From Mesorhizobium sp. M9A.F.Ca.ET.002.03.1.2 (lineage in GTDB: Bacteria; Pseudomonadota; Alphaproteobacteria; Rhizobiales; Rhizobiaceae): a stretch of DNA of 64,000 bases. The stretch covers positions 4,395,001-4,459,000 of the forward strand of contig NZ_CP034443.1 of assembly GCF_003952365.1 (NCBI RefSeq), read 5' to 3'. Positions 58,677-64,000 of this stretch are shown here, in pieces. A program made the position numbers and the translations under genes. Each line of letters starts with the position of its first letter. Within the stretch, counting starts at the first letter, position 1. The notes below the pieces were generated by a model. The model searched no databases and was not told the DNA's origin. It saw only the letters and a program-made list of their open reading frames with translations.

Positions 58677-59381
58677 ATGGATCCGTACGCGCTGAAAACG
58701 CTGAATGCCGAACGCCGCGCCCGCCGCGCGGCGATCCTGGTCACCGATCTTGGCGATGGCCGCGACCGCATCGTGCGTGAAGGCGATCAGGTCGCCGGCG
58801 AATTGGGCGCTGCGATCGCGAAGGCGTTTCGCACCGGCAATTCCGGGTCGGTCGAGGCGGAGGGGCGAACCTTCTTTCTCAACGCCTACCTGCCGCAGCC
58901 GCGCCTGTTGGTGATCGGCGCCGTCCATATCAGCCAAGCATTGGCGCCGATGGCCAAGATTGCCGGTTATCCCGTCGAGATCGTCGATCCGCGCACCGCC
59001 TTTGCCACCGCAGACCGCTTTCCCGACGTCGCGCTGCACGCCGAATGGCCAGAGGATGTCCTGAAACGCCAGCCACTCGACAGCTATACGGCGCTGGCCG
59101 CTGTCACCCACGATCCGAAGATCGACGATTTCGCGCTGAAGGCGGCGCTCGACGCCAACTGCTTCTACGTTGGGGCGCTCGGCAGCCGCAAGACCCATGC
59201 GAAGCGTGTCGAGCGCCTGCTGGCATTGGGCGCGACCGCCGACCAGATCGCCCGCATCCATGCGCCGATCGGCCTCGACATTGGCGCGGCCAGCCCGGCC
59301 GAGATCGCCGTGGCGGTGCTGGCACAGGCGATTCAGGCCTTTCGCTCGCGTGGCCTGGAAGCCAGGGATGCGGCAGCGTGA
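58677..59381 (+). CDS. XdhC/CoxF-type protein with Rossmann domain
   Basis: A 234-residue protein. The C-terminal ~150 residues are the XdhC Rossmann domain: RLLVIGAVHISQALAPMAKI, then DPRTAFATADRFPD and NCFYVGALGSRKTHAKR, ending IGLDIGAASPAEIAVAVLAQ. The N-terminus is a shorter, modified repeat of the XdhC_CoxI domain. The stop overlaps the next start as GTGA. It works with the preceding gene in molybdenum cofactor handling. Confidence 0.85.
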   Translation: MDPYALKTLNAERRARRAAILVTDLGDGRDRIVREGDQVAGELGAAIAKAFRTGNSGSVEAEGRTFFLNAYLPQPRLLVIGAVHISQALAPMAKIAGYPVEIVDPRTAFATADRFPDVALHAEWPEDVLKRQPLDSYTALAAVTHDPKIDDFALKAALDANCFYVGALGSRKTHAKRVERLLALGATADQIARIHAPIGLDIGAASPAEIAVAVLAQAIQAFRSRGLEARDAAA

Positions 59382-60988
59382 AATTCGGCTCGATCCCGAT
59401 CGACACGGCCGAAGGCGCGGTGCTGGCGCACGCCACCACGGCTGGAGAGCGGCGTTTCCGCAAGGCGCACCGGCTGAGCGCCGACGATGTTTCCTTGCTC
59501 AAGGCAGCGGGGATTTCGGAGGTCGTCGCGGCGGTGCTGGCTGCCGATGATCTCGGCGAGGACGCTGCCGCTGAAAAGATCGCCGAAAGCATGATCCATC
59601 GCAATATCGAGGCCAAGCCCGCCGCGACCGGCCGGGTCAACCTCCACGCTCAGGCCGCCGGCATATTCACCGTCGATGCGGCGATGATCGACGCCATCAA
59701 CGCCGTCGATCCGACGATTACCATCGCTACGCTGGCGCAGCACGCGCCGGTTGAAAAAGGCCAGATGGTGGCGACGGTGAAGATTATTCCCTTCGCGGTC
59801 GGCTCCGTGCTGGTCGATGCGGTGGCAGGAATCTGCGCCGGCGGCGAGATCTTTGCCGTCAATGCCTATCAGCCGGTGCGTGTCGGCGTCATCCAGACGG
59901 TTCTGCCCGGCATCAAGCCGAGCGTGCTCGACAAGACGTTGCGCGTCACCGAAACGCGCCTGGCGCGCTCCGGCGGCCGGCTGACGGCGGAACGCCGCAC
60001 GCCGCACGAAATTGCGCCCGTGGCTGACGCTGCGGCCGCGCTGGCGCGCAACAACGATATGGTGGTGATCTTCGGCGCCTCGGCGATGAGCGATTTTGGC
60101 GACGTTGTTCCGGCGGCGATCGAGAAAGCTGGCGGCACCGTCATCCGCGCCGGCATGCCGGTCGACCCCGGCAACCTGCTGGTGCTCGGCACGCTTGCCG
60201 GCAAGCGTGTCATCGGCGCGCCGGGCTGCGCCCGCAGTCCCAAGGAGAACGGCTTCGACTGGGTGCTTGACCGGCTGATCGCCGGCCTCGACGTGACGGC
60301 CAAGGACATCGCCGGCATGGGTGTCGGCGGGCTGTTGATGGAAATCCCGACGCGGCCGCAGCCGCGCGAGCCGCTGCCAGCCAGGGCCGAGTTCAAGGTC
60401 GATGTCGTGCTGCTGGCCGCCGGCCGCTCCAGCCGCATGGGCGGGCCGAACAAGCTGCTGGCGCTGTTCGACGGCAAGCCGCTGGTCCGCCGCACCGCCG
60501 AACGCGCGCTCGGCTCGAAAGCCTCCGATACAATCGTCGTCACCGGCCATCAGCGCGAGCGCGTACGAGCGGCGCTGTCTGGTCTCGACGTCACCTTTGC
60601 CGAAAATCCGGATTTCGCTGAGGGCCTGTCTTCATCGCTGAAAGCCGGCATCGCGCGGGTCGCCGGCGACGCTGCCGGTGCCATGATCGTGCTTGGCGAC
60701 ATGCCGGGCGTTGCGTCTGCCGACCTCGACAGGCTCATCGACGCATTCCGCAAATCCGGGGGCCGATCGGTCGTGCGCGCCTCGCATGAGGGAAAGCGCG
60801 GCAACCCGGTGCTGCTGCCGCGTTCGCTGTTTGCAGCGATCGCTCATCTCGAAGGCGATACCGGCGCGCGCCATCTGGTCGAGGCCGAGGGGCTCGATGT
60901 CGTCGATGTCGAGATCGGCAAGGGTGCATCCATCGATTTAGACACCCGCGAGGCGCTGGAAGGCGCCGGCGGCGTGCTGCAGGATTGA
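59378..60988 (+). CDS. Fusion of a MoeA-like molybdopterin-binding domain and a MobA-like nucleotidyltransferase
   Basis: A 536-residue two-domain protein. Residues 1-~335 are a molybdopterin-binding (MoeA/MogA-like) part: VKFGSIPIDTAEGAVLAHAT, then MVVIFGASAMSDFGDVVPAA. Residues ~345-536 are a MobA/MocA-type nucleotidyltransferase: VDVVLLAAGRSSRMGGPNKLL and MIVLGDMPGVASADLDRLID. MocA makes molybdopterin cytosine dinucleotide, the form used by xanthine-oxidase-family enzymes. The GTG start overlaps the XdhC stop. The fusion joins molybdenum insertion and nucleotide attachment in one protein. Confidence 0.87.
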   Translation: MKFGSIPIDTAEGAVLAHATTAGERRFRKAHRLSADDVSLLKAAGISEVVAAVLAADDLGEDAAAEKIAESMIHRNIEAKPAATGRVNLHAQAAGIFTVDAAMIDAINAVDPTITIATLAQHAPVEKGQMVATVKIIPFAVGSVLVDAVAGICAGGEIFAVNAYQPVRVGVIQTVLPGIKPSVLDKTLRVTETRLARSGGRLTAERRTPHEIAPVADAAAALARNNDMVVIFGASAMSDFGDVVPAAIEKAGGTVIRAGMPVDPGNLLVLGTLAGKRVIGAPGCARSPKENGFDWVLDRLIAGLDVTAKDIAGMGVGGLLMEIPTRPQPREPLPARAEFKVDVVLLAAGRSSRMGGPNKLLALFDGKPLVRRTAERALGSKASDTIVVTGHQRERVRAALSGLDVTFAENPDFAEGLSSSLKAGIARVAGDAAGAMIVLGDMPGVASADLDRLIDAFRKSGGRSVVRASHEGKRGNPVLLPRSLFAAIAHLEGDTGARHLVEAEGLDVVDVEIGKGASIDLDTREALEGAGGVLQD

Positions 60989-61019
60989 CAAACCGAAGCC
61001 GAAAAACGATGCCTTTGGC

Positions 61020-61901
61020 ATGGCTTTCCGTTTACCCCTTCTGACCTCGCTATTTCTTTTGTTTTCGTGTTTGGCGTATGGCCAAACACTGTCGCTAAAG
61101 CCCTTCAAAGACGATCTGTTCGCCTATCCGGCCACGCTCTCCTCCGGGAATAACGGCGCCTATACGGTCATCGACTATCGTGAGCTGCGCGATATCAACG
61201 CCCGCGACAAAGTGCCGGAGCGCCGCGCGCATTCGCAGTATGTCGACACCGGTGTGCGCAAGGTGCAGCAGGACTTGCTGCTGAAGACCGATGCCGGCGA
61301 CGTCAGGCATGTCGCGGTCGGCCGCACGCAAGGCGCTGCCATCATCGTCCTCTACCTGCACGGGCAGGGCGGCAGCCGAAAACAAGGCGTCGACGATTTC
61401 ACTTTCGGCGGCAATTTCAACCGCATCAAGAACCTGATGGCCGGCAATGGCGGGCTCTATCTGTCGCCGGACTTTTCCGACTTCGGCGACACAGGTGCTG
61501 CCCAGATCGCCGCGCTGATCGGCCACTATGCCGAACAGTCGCCGAGTGCGAAGATATTCGTTGCCTGCGGCTCGATGGGCGGCGCGCTGTGCTGGAAGCT
61601 TGCAGCCCGCAAGGATATGGGCGGCCGCATCGACGGGTTGCTGCTGCTCGGCTCGCTGTGGGATGAGGGTTTCTTCTCGAGCCCGGCCTTCAAGCGCCGC
61701 ATTCCGGTCTTCTTCGGCCAGGGCAGCAAGGATCCGGTGTTTCCAGTCGAGAAACAGGAAGCCTTCTTCCGCTCCATCCTCGCCAGATCGAAAGCCTACC
61801 CGGCCCGCTTCGTCCGCTTTGAGACGGGCACGCACGGCACGCCGATCCGCATGGCGGACTGGCGCGGCGCGCTCAACTGGATGCTGTCGAAAGTGCCCTA
61901 A
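61020..61901 (+). CDS. Exported alpha/beta hydrolase
   Basis: A 293-residue protein with a signal peptide (hydrophobic residues ~5-20, cut near AYG-QTL). The mature part is an alpha/beta hydrolase: VLYLHGQGGSRKQG is the oxyanion region, VACGSMGGALCWKL the nucleophile Ser, GSKDPVFPVEKQ the acid, and THGTPIRMADW the histidine. It lies 31 bases after the MoeA-MobA gene in the same direction. The substrate is unknown. Confidence 0.75.
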   Translation: MAFRLPLLTSLFLLFSCLAYGQTLSLKPFKDDLFAYPATLSSGNNGAYTVIDYRELRDINARDKVPERRAHSQYVDTGVRKVQQDLLLKTDAGDVRHVAVGRTQGAAIIVLYLHGQGGSRKQGVDDFTFGGNFNRIKNLMAGNGGLYLSPDFSDFGDTGAAQIAALIGHYAEQSPSAKIFVACGSMGGALCWKLAARKDMGGRIDGLLLLGSLWDEGFFSSPAFKRRIPVFFGQGSKDPVFPVEKQEAFFRSILARSKAYPARFVRFETGTHGTPIRMADWRGALNWMLSKVP

Positions 61902-61905
61902 GCCG

Positions 61906-62955
61906 TTAAGGCGCGGTGTTGTAGTCCACCACCGTCTCCGGGTTGATCTCGCCGTCATAGGAGGCGTCGACGTCGTACTGCACCAGCGAGAAATTGCCGT
62001 GGCGGAACAGATAGGTGCCGGCCGACGACGCATCGCCGACGCCGCGCCACTTGTTGAGGGACGAGATCGTCTTGGTGGCGTCGTCATATTCGGAATTGAC
62101 CAGCTGGTCGTCGGTCTCAAAGCCGATGACGTTGATCGCCTCGACCTTGCCTTCGCTGTTGTCGTTCTCATAATGGATATCGAGTTCCGGCGAGGCGAAC
62201 TGAAGTGGCCGCACGCCCGATACATCGTCGGCGATGTAATAGACGGCACTCTCATTGTAGGCGGCCATCGAACAGAAGAATCGGAACAGCCGCGTCTCGC
62301 GTTCGGGCTCGTCGCTCGCCGCACCGGCATCCTTGTAGCGGAGGGAATAGGCGTCCGGCTCTCCCAACGGATCGCCGTCAGGCATTTCCTTGTCGCACTG
62401 GTCGCCATAGGTGGCCGCAAACGCCTTCTTGGCCTGCTCCAGCGCCGCATCCTTCTTCGGCGGCGACGGTCCGTCACCGCAGCTTTCCGGCACGGCGTCC
62501 TCGAAATCGGCCTTAGCCGGCTTCAGCGCGCCCTTGTCGATGAAGATCGAGCGGAACGGCGGTTCCTGGATCGAGGCATTGATCTGGCGCAGCGTGTAGC
62601 AACCGGCAAAGACATGTTCGGCACCGTCCTTCGCCGTCGCCCGGATGGCGACAGGGACATTGTAGTAGATGCTGCCGGCTGCGCCGTCTTCCGACACGCC
62701 GCCGGTTTTGACTTCGACCTTGTCGGTCCCGTCATAACCCTTGACGAACGCATCGAAATCCTTGGCCGGCTTGGTGTCGCCGAAATAGTCCCAGGCGCGC
62801 GCGAATTCTTGCCGGTTGATGGCGCTGTAGAGCGAACGGATGACCGCTTCGGCGTCCGATCTGTCATCGATGTAGGGCGCTTCGGCGGCGAGCACCGGTT
62901 GGCCTGTCGCGGCAAGGGAGAAAAAAACGGTCGCTGCAAAGAAGGCGCGTCTCAT
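61906..62955 (-). CDS. DUF1176 family exported protein
   Basis: A 349-residue protein with a signal peptide (MRRAFFAATVFFSLAATGQPVLA). The C-terminal half (ETRLFRFFCSMAAYNESAVYY, then LFRHGNFSLVQYDVD) fits DUF1176. The N-terminal part is a separate domain (AEAVIRSLYSAINRQEFARA). Function unknown, periplasmic. I use the ATG at 62955 after GGTGGAG. It converges with the hydrolase gene five bases away. Confidence 0.8.
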   Translation of the reverse strand: MRRAFFAATVFFSLAATGQPVLAAEAPYIDDRSDAEAVIRSLYSAINRQEFARAWDYFGDTKPAKDFDAFVKGYDGTDKVEVKTGGVSEDGAAGSIYYNVPVAIRATAKDGAEHVFAGCYTLRQINASIQEPPFRSIFIDKGALKPAKADFEDAVPESCGDGPSPPKKDAALEQAKKAFAATYGDQCDKEMPDGDPLGEPDAYSLRYKDAGAASDEPERETRLFRFFCSMAAYNESAVYYIADDVSGVRPLQFASPELDIHYENDNSEGKVEAINVIGFETDDQLVNSEYDDATKTISSLNKWRGVGDASSAGTYLFRHGNFSLVQYDVDASYDGEINPETVVDYNTAP

Positions 62956-63078
62956 CGGAATCTCCACCTGATGGAAAGATTCTATCATACCGATTGCGGC
63001 GACGTGGTGACGCTTGAAGAATCGCTTGGGAAGGCGCTACGTCCCGCCGTCGGCGCTCCCGCCGGATAGGAGATTCAC

Positions 63079-63585
63079 GTGACCATATCGATGTACGACG
63101 CGTCCGTGCCGGTGTTTTCGGCCAGGCTGAAAGCGCTTTCCAATGTGCTGAACATCGCCGAGCAGAATGCGCTTGACCGCAAGATCGATCCGCAGGTGTT
63201 TTTGACGTCGAGGCTGGCGCCGGACATGTACGCTCTGACCAGGCAGGTACAGATCGCCACCGACCACGCTAAGGGCGCGCCATCGCGGCTGGCTGGCCGC
63301 GAGGTGCCCAAATACGAAGACAACGAGGCAACCTTCGCCGATCTCCAGGCCCGCATCGCCAAGACCGTCGACCATCTGGCGACATTCTCGGCTGCCGATA
63401 TGGACGGCTCCGATGACAGAACGATCGAGCTGAAGCTCGGTCAGCGCGAATTCTCGATGGCCGGCATGCAGTATCTGCTGCATCTCGCCATGCCCAATTT
63501 CTATTTCCACGTGACCACCGCCTACGACATACTGCGCCACAATGGCGTGCCGCTGAGCAAGGCGATTTTCATGGGATCGCGCTGA
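63079..63585 (+). CDS. DUF1993 family protein
   Basis: A 168-residue DinB-like four-helix protein. YDASVPVFSARLKALSNVLN, then GREVPKYEDNEATFADLQAR and MPNFYFHVTTAYDILRHNG, match DUF1993, whose function is unknown. The GTG at 63079 has AGGAGA five bases upstream, so it is preferred to the later ATG at 63091. It is divergent from the DUF1176 gene. Confidence 0.82.
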   Translation: MTISMYDASVPVFSARLKALSNVLNIAEQNALDRKIDPQVFLTSRLAPDMYALTRQVQIATDHAKGAPSRLAGREVPKYEDNEATFADLQARIAKTVDHLATFSAADMDGSDDRTIELKLGQREFSMAGMQYLLHLAMPNFYFHVTTAYDILRHNGVPLSKAIFMGSR

Positions 63586-63645
63586 AGAATTGAGGCCGTC
63601 GCCAAGGTGTCGCAACAACTCTGCGCCTGAAGCCGCGGTCCGATA

Positions 63646-64000
63646 TCAATAGGGATCAAGCGCCTCAACCCATTGCAGCTCGGTCAAATTTGCCATGCCC
63701 TTGGCGTTCGGGCACATCGACACCTTTGACACGCGGTCAAAGTTGGAAAAAAAGTTGTTGAGCTGCCTGGAAATCACTGCGGCATTCTTCATGTCGTTCT
63801 TGCCGCATGGGCACCCGCGCCGGTCGTTACGCGGCACGACATGGTGCACTTCCGCCGAATCCCGCTTCTGGGATTGGTTGTTCAGATCGGCGGGTTCGAT
63901 GCAGATCGTTCCAGACCGGTTGTATTTCTTGATGCATTCGCTCGCCTTCGGCTTCGGATAGCAGAAGCCAGCCAGGTCGGAAGTAATCTTGCCATGCTTG
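63646..64000 (-). CDS. Cysteine-containing hypothetical protein, C-terminal part (cut by window edge)
   Basis: The reading frame enters from the right edge and ends at 63646, giving at least ~117 C-terminal residues. Residues visible include GFCYPKPKASECIKKYNRSG and PADLNNQSQKRDSAE, later RRGCPCGKNDMKNAAVISRQ and KVSMCPNAKG. It has six cysteines, of the kind found in exported disulfide proteins, and I recognise no family. The codons are lower in GC than in neighbours, so recent transfer is possible. The true start lies outside the window. Confidence 0.65.
   Translation of the reverse strand, partial: KHGKITSDLAGFCYPKPKASECIKKYNRSGTICIEPADLNNQSQKRDSAEVHHVVPRNDRRGCPCGKNDMKNAAVISRQLNNFFSNFDRVSKVSMCPNAKGMANLTELQWVEALDPY

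Overview
The window looks like chromosome of a Mesorhizobium-type alphaproteobacterium (Rhizobiales). It is GC-rich, and it carries the rhizobial suf tail, purC-purS-purQ and purL-bolA-grxD groupings, composite palindromic repeats of rhizobial type, and B6-degradation enzymes that I recognise as very close to the characterised Mesorhizobium loti proteins. These identifications are from memory of sequences, not from a search.

Layout. 1-15.6 kb is housekeeping: the end of a suf operon (sufS partial, sufT, sufA), a GFA protein, a TfoX-N protein, a PfkB kinase, recA with SOS-like boxes, alaS, a GST, icd, trmJ, murI, rpsD with a structured leader, ttcA and an inositol-monophosphatase family gene. 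15.7-35.4 kb is a vitamin B6 (pyridoxine/pyridoxamine) catabolic island. It holds pyridoxine 4-oxidase, an FCD-GntR regulator, a second GMC oxidoreductase (probably 4-pyridoxic acid dehydrogenase), a gentisate/salicylate-dioxygenase-type cupin, an LVIVD-repeat protein, a RidA protein, a GST, FHMPC dehydrogenase, an NMT1-type ABC importer, a BMP-type ABC importer, 4-pyridoxolactonase, pyridoxamine-pyruvate aminotransferase and pyridoxal 4-dehydrogenase. 35.5-52.9 kb holds purine synthesis genes (purL, purQ, purS, purC, purB), grxD/bolA, a MocR regulator, the F1-ATPase zeta-type inhibitor gene and assorted hydrolases and membrane proteins. 53-64 kb holds a P1 peptidase, a Leu/Ile/Val-type binding protein, a cox/xdh-type molybdoenzyme maturation cluster (coxD, a frameshifted coxE, two XdhC proteins, a MoeA-MobA fusion) and several secreted or hypothetical genes. 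A cysteine-containing gene is cut by the right edge.

How the genes work together. The island encodes the whole known upper route: pyridoxine or pyridoxamine to pyridoxal, to 4-pyridoxolactone, to 4-pyridoxic acid, to FHMPC, to 3-hydroxy-2-methylpyridine-4,5-dicarboxylate. The known lower-route genes (dicarboxylate decarboxylase, MHPC oxygenase, acetamidomethylene-succinate hydrolase) are not in the window. In the operon their place is taken by the cupin dioxygenase, LVIVD, RidA and GST genes. I propose this as a possible variant ring-cleavage branch. The two control regions of the island share a TTGGTTGA/TCAACCAA motif, which is a candidate operator for the GntR regulator.
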